DNA of 64,000 nt from the NCBI GenBank assembly GCA_963693285.1, contig OY848929.1, positions 5,706,501-5,770,500 on the forward strand. The letters run 5' to 3'. The stretch comes from Xestospongia muta. Lineage: Eukaryota; Porifera; Demospongiae; Haplosclerida; Petrosiidae. The translations under genes and the position numbers were made by a program. Of this stretch, positions 13,756-28,965 are shown in pieces. Position 1 is the stretch's first letter, and each line of letters begins with the position of its first letter. The notes below the pieces were generated by a model, which worked only from the letters and a program-made list of their open reading frames with translations, ran no database searches and was not told the DNA's origin.

Positions 13756-16700
13756 TGACATTAGTATCACAGTTCTAAAATGTAGCATTATATTTTTAAA
13801 AATGTTTATATAATGCCCTTTGTTCTACTAGTAAATGTACATGTAAATTAATGAATTAATTTTGTCTTTTTTAACGAATTTAAAAAATGAAATTGCTTCA
13901 ACTTTTTTATGAAGATAGCTATATAGGTCCTTGTTAAGTGACATTAGTATCACAGCTCTAAAATGTAGCATTATTATTTTAAAAATTTTTATATAATGGC
14001 CTTTGTTCTACTAGTAAATGTACGTGTAAATTAATGAATTCGTTTTGTCTTTTTTTACAGACTTAAAAGAATGAAATTGCTTCAAATTTTTTTGTGATGA
14101 TAGCTATATAGGTCCTTGTCAAATGACATTAGTATCACTGCTCTAAAATGTAGCATTACTATTTTAAAAATTTTTATATAATGGCCTTTGTTCTACTAGT
14201 AAATGTACGTGTAAATTAATGAATTCCTTTTGTCTTTTTTTACAGAATTTAAAGAATGAAATCGCTTTAAATATTTTGAGATGATAGCTATATAGGTCCT
14301 TGTTAAGTGACATTAGTATCACAGCTCTAAAATGTAGCATTATCATTTTAAAAATTTTTATATAATGGCCTTTGTTCTACTAGTAAATGTACGTGTAAAT
14401 TAATGAATTCGTTTTGTCTTTTTTTACAGACTTAAAAGAATGAAATTGCTTCAAATTTTTTGTGATAATAGCTATATAGGTCCTTGTCAAATGACATTAG
14501 TATCACTGCTCTAAAATGTAGCATTATCATTTTAAAAATTTTTATATAATGGCCTTTGTTCTACTAGTAAATGTACGTGTAAATTAATGAATTCGTTTTG
14601 TCTTTTTTTACAGAATTTAAAGAATGAAATCGCTTTAAATATTTTGAGATGATAGCTATATAGGTCCTTGTTAAGTGACATTAGTATCACTGCTCTAAAA
14701 TGTAGCATTATCCTTTAAAAAATCTTTATATAATGCCCTTTGTTCTAGTAGAAAATGTACAGTAAATTAATGAATGCATTTTGTTTTTTTTACAGACTTT
14801 AAAAAATAAAATTACTTCAAATTTTTTGTGAGGATAGCTATATAGGTTCTTGTTAAGTGACATTAGTATCACAGCTCTAAAATATAGCGTTATATTTTTA
14901 AAAATGTTTATATAATGGCCTTTGTTCTACTAGTAAATGTACATGTAAATTAATGAATTTGTTTTGTCTTTTTCTAACAAATTTAAAGAATGAAATTGCT
15001 TCATATTTTTTGTAATGATAGCTATATAGGTCCTTGTTAAGTGACATAAGTATCACTGCTCTAAAATGTAGCATTATCCTTTAAAAAATCTTTATATAAT
15101 GCCCTTTGTTCTACTAGTAAATGTACATGTAAATTAATGAATTTGTTTTGGTTTTTTACTGACTTTAACAACATTTCTAAGCACAAACAACTATTCTACT
15201 TAACAAGGACCTATATAGCTATCATCATAAAAAATTCGAAGCAATTTCATTTTTTTGCCATTTTTGGCTCGAGACCATGGACTATAGTCCATGGTCTCAA
15301 GCCAAAAATTGAGAATTTGGTCCACGTGACGAAATCTCTTGAATTTTTTTATGATGATAGCTATATAGGTCCTTGTTAAGTGACATTAGTATCACAGTTC
15401 TAAAATGTAGCATTATATTTTTAAAAATGTTTATATAATGCACTTTGTTCTACTAGTAAATGTACATGTAAATTAATGAATTCGTTTTGTCTTTTTTAAC
15501 GAATTTAAAAAATGAAATTGCTTCAAAATTTTTATGAAGATAGCTATATAGGTCCTTGTTAAGTGACATTAGTATCACAGCTCTAAAATGTAGCATTATT
15601 ATTTTAAAAATTTTTATATAATGGCCTTTGTTCTACTAGTAAATGTACGTGTAAATTAATGAATTCGTTTTGTCTTTTTTTACAGACTTAAAAGAATGAA
15701 ATTGCTTCAAATTTTTTGTGATGATAGCTATATAGGTCCTTGTCAAATGACATTAGTATCACAGCTCTAAAATGTAGCATTATTATTTTAAAAATTTTTA
15801 TATAATGGCCTTTGTTCTACTAGTAAATGTACGTGTAAATTAATGAATTCGTTTTGTCTTTTTTTACAGAATTTAAAGAATGAAATCGCTTTAAATATTT
15901 TGAGATGATAGCTATATAGGTCCTTGTTAAGTGACATTAGTATCACTGCTCTAAAATGTAGCATTATCCTTTAAAAAATCTTTATATAATGCCCTTTGTT
16001 CTAGTAGAAAATGTACATGTAAATTAATGAAAGCATTTTGTTTTTTTTACAGACTTTAAAGAATAAAATTACTTCAAATTTTTTGTGAGGATAGCTATAT
16101 GGGTTCTTCTTAAGTGACATTAGTATCACAGCTCTAAAATATAGCGTTATATTTTTAAAAATGTTTATATAATGGCCTTTGTTCTACTAGTAAATGTACG
16201 TGTAAATTAATGAATTCGTTTTGTCTTTTTTTACAGAATTTAAAGAATGAAATCGCTTTAAATATTTTGAGATGATAGCTATATAGGTCCTTGTTAAGTG
16301 ACATTAGTATCACTGCTCTAAAATGTAGCATTATCCTTTAAAAAATCTTTATATAATGCCCTTTGTTCTAGTAGAAAATGTACATGTAAATTAATGAAAG
16401 CATTTTGTTTTTTTTACAGACTTTAAAGAATAAAATTACTTCAAATTTTTTGTGAGGATAGCTATATGGGTTCTTCTTAAGTGACATTAGTATCACAGCT
16501 CTAAAATATAGCGTTATATTTTTAAAAATGTTTATATAATGGCCTTTGTTCTACTAGTAAATGTACGTGTAAATTAATGAATTCGTTTTGTCTTTTTTTA
16601 CAGAATTTAAAGAATGAAATCGCTTTAAATATTTTGAGATGATAGCTATATAGGTCCTTGTTAAGTGACATTAGTATCACTGCTCTAAAATGTAGCATTA

Positions 16701-17257
16701 TCCTTTAAAAAATCTTTATATAATGCCCTTTGTTCTAGTAGAAAATGTACATGTAAATTAATGAATGCATTTTGTTTTTTTTACAGACTTTAAAGAATAA
16801 AATTACTTCAAATTTTTTGTGAGGATAGCTATATAGGTTCTTCTTAAGTGACATTAGTATCACAGCTCTAAAATATAGCGTTATATTTTTAAAAATGTTT
16901 ATATAATGGCCTTTGTTCTACTAGTAAATGTACATGTAAATTAATGAATTTGTTTTGTCTTTTTCTAACAAATTTAAAGAATGAAATTGCTTCATATTTT
17001 TTGTAATGATAGCTATATAGGTCCTTGTTAAGTGACATAAGTATCACTGCTCTAAAATGTAGCATTATCCTTTAAAAAATCTTTATATAATGCCCTTTGT
17101 TCTACTAGTAAATGTACATGTAAATTAATGAATTTGTTTTGGTTTTTTTACTGACTTTAACAACATTTCTAAGCACAAACAACTATTCTACTTAACAAGG
17201 ACCTATATAGCTATCATCATAAAAAATTCGAAGCAATTTCATTTTTTTGCCATTTTT

Positions 17258-17299
17258 GGCTCGAGACCATGGACTATATATAGTCCATGGTCTCAAGCC
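17258..17299. repeat. Palindrome with expanded TA centre
   Basis: The centre is ACTATATATAGT rather than ACTATAGT, a two-step TA expansion of the palindrome tip. The same expanded tip is seen at 17,787, 18,498, 21,543, 36,130 and 40,269, and a one-step form (ACTATATAGT) at 35,054. Tip-length variation restricted to the hairpin loop is what slippage at an extruded hairpin would produce; that mechanism is inference. Confidence 0.8.
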
Positions 17300-20200
17300 A
17301 AAAATTGAGAATTTGGTCCACGTGACGAAATCTCTTGAATTTTTTTATGATGATAGCTATATAGGTCCTTGTTAAGTGACATTAGTATCACAGCTCTAAA
17401 ATGTAGCATTATATTTTTAAAAATGTTTATATAATGCCCTTTGTTCTACTAGTAAATGTACGTGTAAATTAATGAATTCGTTTTGTCTTTTTTTACAGAC
17501 TTAAAAGAATGAAATTGCTTCAAATTTTGTTGTGATGATAGCTATATAGGTCCTTGTCAAATGACATTAGTATCACTGCTCTAAAATGTAGCATTATTAT
17601 TTTAAAAATTTTTATATAATGGCCTTTGTTCTACTAGTAAATGTACATGTAAATTAATGAATTTGTTTTGGTTTTTTTACTGACTTTAACAACATTTCTA
17701 AGCACAAACAACTATTCTACTTAACAAGGACCTATATAGCTATCATCATAAAAAATTCGAAGCAATTTCATTTTTTTGCCATTTTTGGCTCGAGACCATG
17801 GACTATATATAGTCCATGGTCTCAAGCCAAAAATTGAGAATTTGGTCCACGTGACGAAATCTCTTGAATTTTTTTATGATGATAGCTATATAGGTCCTTG
17901 TTAAGTGACATTAGTATCACAGTTCTAAAATGTAGCATTATATTTTTAAAAATGTTTATATAATGCCCTTTGTTCTACTAGTAAATGTACATGTAAATTA
18001 ATGAATTCGTTTTGTCTTTTTTAACGAATTTAAAAAATGAAATTGCTTCAACTTTTTTATGAAGATAGCTATATAGGTCCTTGTTAAGTGACATTAGTAT
18101 CACAGCTCTAAAATATAGCGTTATATTTTTAAAAATGTTTATATAATGGCCTTTGTTCTACTAGTAAATGTACATGTAAATTAATGAATTTGTTTTGTCT
18201 TTTTCTAACAAATTTAAAGAATGAAATTGCTTCATATTTTTTGTAATGATAGATATATAGGTCCTTGTTAAGTGACATAAGTATCACTGCTCTAAAATCT
18301 AGCATTATCCTTTAAAAAATCTTTATATAATGCCCTTTGTTCTACTAGTAAATGTACATGTAAATTAATGAATTTGTTTTGGTTTTTTTACTGACTTTAA
18401 CAACATTTCTAAGCACAAACAACTATTCTACTTAACAAGGACCTATATAGCTATCATCATAAAAAATTCGAAGCAATTTCATTTTTTTGCCATTTTTGGC
18501 TCGAGACCATGGACTATATATAGTCCATGGTCTCAAGCCAAAAATTGAGAATTTGGTCCACGTGACGAAATCTCTTGAATTTTTTTATGATGATAGCTAT
18601 ATAGGTCCTTGTTAAGTGACATTAGTATCACAGCTCTAAAATGTAGCATTATATTTTTAAAAATGTTTATATAATGCCCTTTGTTCTACTAGTAAATGTA
18701 CATGTAAATTAATGAATTCGTTTTGTCTTTTTTAACGAATTTAAAAAATGAAATTGCTTCAAATTTTTTATGAAGATAACTATATAGGTCCTTGTTAAGT
18801 GACATTAGTATCACAGCTCTAAAATGTAGCATTATTATTTTAAAAATTTTTATATAATGGCCTTTGTTCTACTAGTAAATGTACGTGTAAATTAATGAAT
18901 TCGTTTTGTCTTTTTTTACAGACTTAAAAGAATGAAATTGCTTCAAATTTTGTTGTGATGATAGCTATATAGGTCCTTGTCAAATGACATTAGTATCACA
19001 GCTCTAAAATGTAGCATTATTATTTTAAAAATTTTTATATAATGGCCTTTGTTCTACTAGTAAATGTACATGTAAATTAATGAATTTGTTTTGGTTTTTT
19101 TACTGACTTTAACAACATTTCTAAGCACAAACAACTATTCTACTTAACAAGGACCTATATAGCTATCATCATAAAAAATTCGAAGCAATTTCATTTTTTT
19201 GCCATTTTTGGCTCGAGACCATGGACTATAGTCCATGGTCTCAAGCCAAAAATTGAGAATTTGGTCCACGTGACGAAATCTCTTGAATTTTTTTATGATG
19301 ATAGCTATATAGGTCCTTGTTAAGTGACATTAGTATCACAGTTCTAAAATGTAGCATTATTATTTTAAAAATTTTTATATAATGGCCTTTGTTCTACTAG
19401 TAAATGTACGTGTAAATTAATGAATTCGTTTTGTCTTTTTTTACAAACGTAAAAGAATGAAATTGCTTCAAAATTTTTGTGATGATAGCTATATAGGTCC
19501 TTGTCAAATGACATTAGTATCACTGCTCTAAAATGTAGCATTACTATTTTAAAAATTTTTATATAATGGCCTTTGTTCTACTAGTAAATGTACGTGTAAA
19601 TTAATGAATTCCTTTTGTCTTTTTTTACAGAATTTAAAGAATGAAATCGCTTTAAATATTTTGAAATGATAGCTATATAGGTCCTTGTTAAGTGACATTA
19701 GTATCACAGCTCTAAAATGTAGCATTATCATTTTAAAAATTTTTATATAATGGCCTTTGTTCTACTAGTAAATGTACGTGTAAATTAATGAATTCGTTTT
19801 GTCTTTTTTTACAGACTTTAAAGAATGAAATTGCTTCAAATTTTTTGTGATAATAGCTATATAGGTCCTTGTCAAATGACATTAGTATCACTGCTCTAAA
19901 ATGTAGCATTATCATTTTAAAAATTTTTATATAATGGCCTTTGTTCTACTAGTAAATGTACGTGTAAATTAATGAATTCGTTTTGTCTTTTTTTACAGAA
20001 TTTAAAGAATGAAATCGCTTTAAATATTTTGAGATGATAGCTATATAGGTCCTTGTTAAGTGACATTAGTATCACTGCTCTAAAATGTAGCATTATCCTT
20101 TAAAAAATCTTTATATAATGCCCTTTGTTCTAGTAGAAAATGTACATGTAAATTAATGAATGCATTTTGTTTTTTTTACAGACTTTAAAAAATAAAATTA

Positions 20201-23200
20201 CTTCAAATTTTTTGTGAGGATAGCTATATAGGTTCTTGTTAAGTGACATTAGTATCACAGCTCTAAAATATAGCGTTATATTTTTAAAAATGTTTATATA
20301 ATGGCCTTTGTTCTACTAGTAAATGTGCATGTAAATTAATGAATTTGTTTTGTCTTTTTCTAACAAATTTAAAGAATGAAATTGCTTCATATTTTTTGTA
20401 ATGATAGCTATATAGGTCCTTGTTAAGTGACATAAGTATCACTGCTCTAAAATGTAGCATTATCCTTTAAAAAATCTTTATATAATGCCCTTTGTTCTAC
20501 TAGTAAATGTACATGTAAATTAATGAATTTGTTTTGGTTTTTTTACTGACTTTAACAACATTTCTAAGCACAAACAACTATTCTACTTAACAAGGACCTA
20601 TATAGCTATCATCATAAAAAATTCGAAGCAATTTCATTTTTTTGCCATTTTTGGCTCGAGACCATGGACTATAGTCCATGGTCTCAAGCCAAAAATTGAG
20701 AATTTGGTCCACGTGACGAAATCTCTTGAATTTTTTTATGATGATAGCTATATAGGTCCTTGTTAAGTGACATTAGTATCACAGTTCTAAAATGTAGCAT
20801 TATATTTTTAAAAATGTTTATATAATGCCCTTTGTTCTACTAGTAAATGTACATGTAAATTAATGAATTCGTTTTGTCTTTTTTAACGAATTTAAAAAAT
20901 GAAATTGCTTCAAAATGTTTATGAAGATAGCTATATAGGTCCTTCTTAAGTGACATTAGTATCACAGCTCTAAAATGTAGCATTATTATTTTAAAAATTT
21001 TTATATAATGGCCTTTGTTCTACTAGTAAATGTACGTGTAAATTAATGAATTCGTTTTGTCTTTTTTAACGAATTTAAAAAATGAAATTGCTTCAAAATG
21101 TTTATGAAGATAGCTATATAGGTCCTTCTTAAGTGACATTAGTATCACAGCTCTAAAATGTAGCATTATTATTTTAAAAATTTTTATATAATGGCCTTTG
21201 TTCTACTAGTAAATGTACGTGTAAATTAATGAATTTGTTTTGTCTTTTTCTAACAAATTTAAAGAATGAAATTGCTTCATATTTTTTGTAATGATAGCTA
21301 TATAGGTCCTTGTTAAGTGACATAAGTATCACTGCTCTAAAATGTAGCATTATCCTTTAAAAAATCTTTATATAATGCCCTTTGTTCTACTAGTAAATGT
21401 ACATGTAAATTAATGAATTTGTTTTGGTTTTTTTACTGACTTTAACAACATTTCTAAGCACAAACAACTATTCTACTTAACAAGGACCTATATAGCTATC
21501 ATCATAAAAAATTCGAAGCAATTTCATTTTTTTGCCATTTTTGGCTCGAGACCATGGACTATATATAGTCCATGGTCTCAAGCCAAAAATTGAGAATTTG
21601 GTCCACGTGACGAAATCTCTTGAATTTTTTTATGATGATAGCTATATAGGTCCTTGTTAAGTGACATTAGTATCACAGCTCTAAAATGTAGCATTATATT
21701 TTTAAAAATGTTTATATAATGCCCTTTGTTCTACTAGTAAATGTACATGTAAATTAATGAATTAATTTTGTCTTTTTTAACGAATTTAAAAAATGAAATT
21801 GCTTCAAATTTTTTATGAAGATAACTATATAGGTCCTTGTTAAGTGACATTAGTATCACAGCTCTAAAATGTAGCATTATTATTTTAAAAATTTTTATAT
21901 AATGGCCTTTGTTCTACTAGTAAATGTACGTGTAAATTAATGAATTCGTTTTGTCTTTTTTTACAGACTTAAAAGAATGAAATTGCTTCAAATTTTGTTG
22001 TGATGATAGCTATATAGGTCCTTGTCAAATGACATTAGTATCACAGCTCTAAAATGTAGCATTATTATTTTAAAAATTTTTATATAATGGCCTTTGTTCT
22101 ACTAGTAAATGTACATGTAAATTAATGAATTTGTTTTGGTTTTTTTACTGACTTTAACAACATTTCTAAGCACAAACAACTATTCTACTTAACAAGGACC
22201 TATATAGCTATCATCATAAAAAATTCGAAGCAATTTCATTTTTTTGCCATTTTTGGCTCGAGACCATGGACTATAGTCCATGGTCTCAAGCCAAAAATTG
22301 AGAATTTGGTCCACGTGACGAAATCTCTTGAATTTTTTTATGATGATAGCTATATAGGTCCTTGTTAAGTGACATTAGTATCACAGTTCTAAAATGTAGC
22401 ATTATTATTTTAAAAATTTTTATATAATGGCCTTTGTTCTACTAGTAAATGTACGTGTAAATTAATGAATTCGTTTTGTCTTTTTTTACAAACGTAAAAG
22501 AATGAAATTGCTTCAAAATTTTTGTGATGATAGCTATATAGGTCCTTGTCAAATGACATTAGTATCACTGCTCTAAAATGTAGCATTACTATTTTAAAAA
22601 TTTTTATATAATGGCCTTTGTTCTACTAGTAAATGTACGTGTAAATTAATGAATTCCTTTTGTCTTTTTTTACAGAATTTAAAGAATGAAATCGCTTTAA
22701 ATATTTTGAAATGATAGCTATATAGGTCCTTGTTAAGTGACATTAGTATCACAGCTCTAAAATGTAGCATTATCATTTTAAAAATTTTTATATAATGGCC
22801 TTTGTTCTACTAGTAAATGTACGTGTAAATTAATGAATTCGTTTTGTCTTTTTTTACAGAATTTAAAGAATGAAATCGCTTTAAATATTTTGAGATGATA
22901 GCTATATAGGTCCTTGTTAAGTGACATTAGTATCACTGCTCTAAAATGTAGCATTATCCTTTAAAAAATCTTTATATAATGCCCTTTGTTCTAGTAGAAA
23001 ATGTACATGTAAATTAATGAATGCATTTTGTTTTTTTTACAGACTTTAAAAAATAAAATTACTTCAAATTTTTTGTGAGGATAGCTATATAGGTTCTTGT
23101 TAAGTGACATTAGTATCACAGCTCTAAAATATAGCGTTATATTTTTAAAAATGTTTATATAATGGCCTTTGTTCTACTAGTAAATGTGCATGTAAATTAA

Positions 23201-26200
23201 TGAATTTGTTTTGTCTTTTTCTAACAAATTTAAAGAATGAAATTGCTTCATATTTTTTGTAATGATAGCTATATAGGTCCTTGTTAAGTGACATAAGTAT
23301 CACTGCTCTAAAATGTAGCATTATCCTTTAAAAAATCTTTATATAATGCCCTTTGTTCTACTAGTAAATGTACATGTAAATTAATGAATTTGTTTTGGTT
23401 TTTTTACTGACTTTAACAACATTTCTAAGCACAAACAACTATTCTACTTAACAAGGACCTATATAGCTATCATCATAAAAAATTCGAAGCAATTTCATTT
23501 TTTTGCCATTTTTGGCTCGAGACCATGGACTATAGTCCATGGTCTCAAGCCAAAAATTGAGAATTTGGTCCACGTGACGAAATCTCTTGAATTTTTTTAT
23601 GATGATAGCTATATAGGTCCTTGTTAAGTGACATTAGTATCACAGTTCTAAAATGTAGCATTATATTTTTAAAAATGTTTATATAATGCCCTTTGTTCTA
23701 CTAGTAAATGTACATGTAAATTAATGAATTCGTTTTGTCTTTTTTAACGAATTTAAAAAATGAAATTGCTTCAAAATGTTTATGAAGATAGCTATATAGG
23801 TCCTTCTTAAGTGACATTAGTATCACAGCTCTAAAATGTAGCATTATTATTTTAAAAATTTTTATATAATGGCCTTTGTTCTACTAGTAAATGTACGTGT
23901 AAATTAATGAATCCGTTTTGTCTTTTTTTACAGACTTAAAAGAATGAAATTGCTTCAAATTTTTTGTGATGATAGCTATATAGGTCCTTGTCAAATGACA
24001 TTAGTATCACTGCTCTAAAATGTAGCATTATTATTTTAAAAATTTTTATATAATGGCCTTTGTTCTACTAGTAAATGTATGTGTAAATTAATGAATTCCT
24101 TTTGTCTTTTTTTACAGAATTTAAAGAATGAAATCGCTTTAAATATTTTGAGATGATAGCTATATAGGTCCTTGTTAAGTGACATTAGTATCACTGCTCT
24201 AAAATGTAGCATTATCCTTTAAAAAATCTTTATATAATGCCCTTTGTTCTAGTAGAAAATGTACATGCAAATTAATGAATGCATTTTGTTTTTTTTACAG
24301 ACTTTAAAAAATAAAATTACTTCAAATTTTTTGTGAGGATAGCTATATAGGTTCTTGTTAAGTGACATTAGTATCACAGCTCTAAAATATAGCGTTATAT
24401 TTTTAAAAATGTTTATATAATGGCCTTTGTTCTACTAGTAAATGTACATGTAAATTAATGAATTTGTTTTGTCTTTTTCTAACAAATTTAAAGAATGAAA
24501 TTGCTTCATATTTTTTGTGATAATAGCTATATAGGTCCTTGTTAAATGACATTAGTATCACTGCTCTAAAATGTAGTATTATCATTTTAAAAATTTTTAT
24601 ATAATGGCCTTTGTTCTACTAGTAAATGTACGTGCTAATTAATGAATTCGTTTTGTCTTTTTTTACAGAATTTAAAGAATGAAATCACCTTAAATATTTT
24701 GTGATGATAGCTATATAGGTCCTTGTTAAGTGACATTAGTATCACTGCTCTAAAATGTAGCATTATCCTTTAAAAAATCTTTATATAATGCCCTTTGTTC
24801 TACTAGTAAATGTACATGTAAATTAATGAATTTGTTTTGGTTTTTTTACTGACTTTAACAACATTTCTAAGCACAAACAACTATTCTACTTAACAAGGAC
24901 CTATATAGCTATCATCATAAAAAATTCGAAGCAATTTCATTTTTTTGCCATTTTTGGCTCGAGACCATGGACTATAGTCCATGGTCTCAAGCCAAAAATT
25001 GAGAATTTGGTCCACGTGACGAAATCTCTTGAATTTTTTTATGATGATAGCTATATAAGTCCTTGTTAAGTGACATTAGTATCATAGCTCTAAAATGTAG
25101 CATTATATTTTTAAAAATGTTTATATAATGCCTTTTGTTCTACTAGTAAATGTACATGTAAATTAATGAATTCATTTTGTCTTTTTTACAGACTTTAAAG
25201 AATGAAATTGCTCCACATTTTTTGTGATGATAGCTATATAGGTCTTTGTCAAATGACATTAGTATCACTGCTCTAAAATATAGCATTATCCTTTTAAAAA
25301 TTTTTATATAATTCCCTTTGTTCTACTAGTAAATGTACATGTAAATTAATGAATTCATTTTGTCTTTTTTTAACAAATTTAAAGAATGAAATTGCTTCAA
25401 TTTTTTTGTGATGATAGCTATAAAGGTCATTGTTTAGTGACATAAGTATCACTACTCTAAAATGTAACATTATCCTTTTAAAATTTTTATATAATGGCCT
25501 TTGTTCTACTAGTAAATGTTCATTTAAATTAATGAATTCATTTTGTTTTTTTTTACAGACTTTAAAGAATGAAATTACTTCAAATTTTTTTTGATGATAA
25601 ATATATAGGTTCTTGTTAAGTGACATTAGTATCATTGCTCTAAAATGTAGCATTATATTTTCTAAAATGTTAATATAATGGCCTTTGTTCTACTAGTAAA
25701 TGTACATGTAAATTAATGAATTCATTTTGTCTTTTTTTAACGAATTTAAATAATGAAATTGCTTCAAATTTTTTGTACTGATAGCTATATATGTCCTTGT
25801 TAAGTGACATTAGTATTACTGCTCTAAAATATAGCATTATTCTTTTAAAAATGTTTATATAATGGCCTTTGTTCTACTAGTAAATGTACATGCAAATTAA
25901 TGAATGCATTTTGGTTTTTTTTACAGACTTTAAAGAATGAAATTACTTCAAATGTTTTGTGATGATAGCTGTATTGGTTTTTATTGAGTGACATTAGTAT
26001 CACTGATCTAAAATGTAGCATTATATTTTTAAAAATCTTTATATAATGGCCTTTGTTCTACTAGTAAATGTACATGTAAATTAATGAATTTGTTTTGTCT
26101 TTTTCTAACAAATTTAAAGAATGAAATTGCTTCATATTTTTTGTGATAATAGCTATATAGGTCCTTGTTAAGTGACATAAGTATCACTGCTCTAAAATGT

Positions 26201-28941
26201 AGCATTATTCTTTTTAAAATGTTTATATAATGCCCTTTGTTCTTGTAGAAAATGTACATGCAAATTAATGAATTCATTTTGTTTTTTTTACAGACTTTAA
26301 AGAATGAAATTACTTCAAATTTTTTGTGATATAGCTATATAGGTTCTTGTTAAGTGACATTAGTATCACAGCTCTAAAATATAGCGTTATATTTTTAAAA
26401 ATGTTTATATAATGGCCTTTGTTCTACTAGTAAATGTACATGTAAATTAATGAATTTGTTTTGTCTTTTTCTAACAAATTTAAAGAATGAAATTGCTTCA
26501 TATTTTTTGTGATAATAGCTATATATGTCCTTGTTAAGTGACATTAGTATTACTGCTCTAAAATATAGCATTATTCTTTTAAAAATGTTTATATAATGGC
26601 CTTTGTTCTACTAGTAAATGTACGTGCTAATTAATGAATTTGTTTTGTCTTTTTCTAACAAATTTAAAGAATGAAATTGCTTCATATTTTTTGTAATGAT
26701 AGCTATATATGTCCTTGTTAAGTGACATTAGTATTACTGCTCTAAAATATAGCATTATTCTTTTAAAAATGTTTATATAATGGCCTTTGTTCTACTAGTA
26801 AATGTACATGCAAATTAATGAATGCATTTTGGTTTTTTTTACAGACTTTAAAGAATGAAATTACTTCAAATGTTTTGTGATGATAGCTGTATTGGTTTTT
26901 ATTGAGTGACATTAGTATCACTGATCTAAAATGTAGCATTATATTTTTAAAAATCTTTATATAATGGCCTTTGTTCTACTAGTAAATGTACATGTAAATT
27001 AATGAATTTGTTTTGTCTTTTTCTAACAAATTTAAAGAATGAAATTGCTTCATATTTTTTGTGATAATAGCTATATAGGTCCTTGTTAAGTGACATAAGT
27101 ATCACTGCTCTAAAATGTAGCATTATTCTTTTTAAAATGTTTATATAATGCCCTTTGTTCTTGTAGAAAATGTACATGCAAATTAATGAATTCATTTTGT
27201 TTTTTTTACAGACTTTAAAGAATGAAATTACTTCAAATTTTTTGTGATATAGCTATATAGGTTCTTGTTAAGTGACATTAGTATCACAGCTCTAAAATAT
27301 AGCGTTATATTTTTAAAAATGTTTATATAATGGCCTTTGTTCTACTATTAAATGTACATGTAAATTAATGAATTTGTTTTGTCTTTTTCTAACAAATTTA
27401 AAGAATGAAATTGCTTCATATTTTTTGTGATAATAGCTATATAGGTCCTTGTTAAATGACATTAGTATCGCTGCTCTAAAATGTAGTATTATCATTTTAA
27501 AAATTTTTATATAATGGCCTTTGTTCTACTAGTAAATGTACGTGCTAATTAATGAATTTGTTTTGTCTTTTTCTAACAAATTTAAAGAATGAAATTGCTT
27601 CATATTTTTTGTAATGATAGCTATATAGGTCCTTGTTAAGTGACATAAGTATCACTGCTCTAAAATGTAGCATTATATCCTTTAAAAAATCTTTATATAA
27701 TGCCCTTTGTTCTACTAGTAAATGTACATGTAAATTAATGAATTTGTGTTGGTTTTTTTACTGACTTTAACAACATTTCTAAACACAAACAACTATTCTA
27801 CTTAACAAGGACCTATATAGCTATCATCATAAAAAATTCGAAGCAATTTCATTTTTTTGCCATTTTTGGCTCGAGACCATGGACTATAGTCCATGGTCTC
27901 AAGCCAAAAATTGAGAATTTGGTCCACGTGACGAAATCTCTTGAATTTTTTTATGATGATAGCTATATAGGTCCTTGTTAAGTGACATTAGTATCACAGC
28001 TCTAAAATGTAGCATTATATTTTTAAAAATGTTTATATAATGCCCTTTGTTCTACTAGTAAATGTACATGTAAATTAATGAATTCATTTTGTCTTTTTTT
28101 AACAAATTAAAAGAATGAAATTGCTTCAAATTTTTTGTGATGATAGCTATAAAGGTCATTGTTTAGTGACATAAGTATCACTACTCTAAAATGTAACATT
28201 ATCCTTTTAAAATTTTTATATAATGGCCTTTGTTCTACTAGTAAATGTTCATTTAAATTAATGAATTCATTTTGTTTTTTTTACAGACTTTAAAGAATGA
28301 AATTACTTCAAATTTTTTTTGATGATAAATATATAGGTTCTTGTTAAGTGACATTAGTATCATTGCTCTAAAATGTAGCATTATATTTTCTAAAATGTTA
28401 ATATAATGGCCTTTGTTCTACTAGTAAATGTACATGTAAATTAATGAATTTGTTTTGTCTTTTTCTAACAAATTTAAATAATAAAATTGCTTCATATTTT
28501 TTGTGATAATAGCTATATAGGTCCTTGTTAAATGACATTAGTATCACTGCTCTAAAATGTAGTATTATCATTTTAAAAATTTTTATATAATGGCCTTTGT
28601 TCTACTAGTAAATGTACGTGCTAATTAATGAATTCGTTTTGTCTTTTTTTACAGAATTTAAAGAATGAAATCACTATAAATATTTTGTGATGATAGCTAT
28701 ATAGGTCCTTGTTAAGTGACATTAGTATCACTGCTCTAAAATGTAGCATTATCCTTTAAAAAATCTTTATATAATGCCCTTTGTTCTACTAGTAAATGTA
28801 CATGTAAATTAATGAATTTGTTTTGGTTTTTTTACTGACTTTAACAACATTTCTAAGCACAAACAACTATTCTACTTAACAAGGACCTATATAGCTATCA
28901 TCATAAAAAATTCGAAGCAATTTCATTTTTTTGCCATTTTT

Positions 28942-28965
28942 GGCTCGAGACCATGGTCTCAAGCC
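28942..28965. repeat. Halved palindrome
   Basis: The apex reads GGCTCGAGACCATGG followed directly by TCTCAAGCC. Fourteen central bases have been lost so that the inner CCATGG of both arms is fused into one. The flanking sequence is otherwise normal for subfamily B. This is the shortest apex in the window. Confidence 0.85.

Noticed and set aside
15137..15379. 80-codon + ORF across a fold-back
   Set aside because: It simply reads through the long monomer and palindrome. The equivalent frame is interrupted in most other copies.
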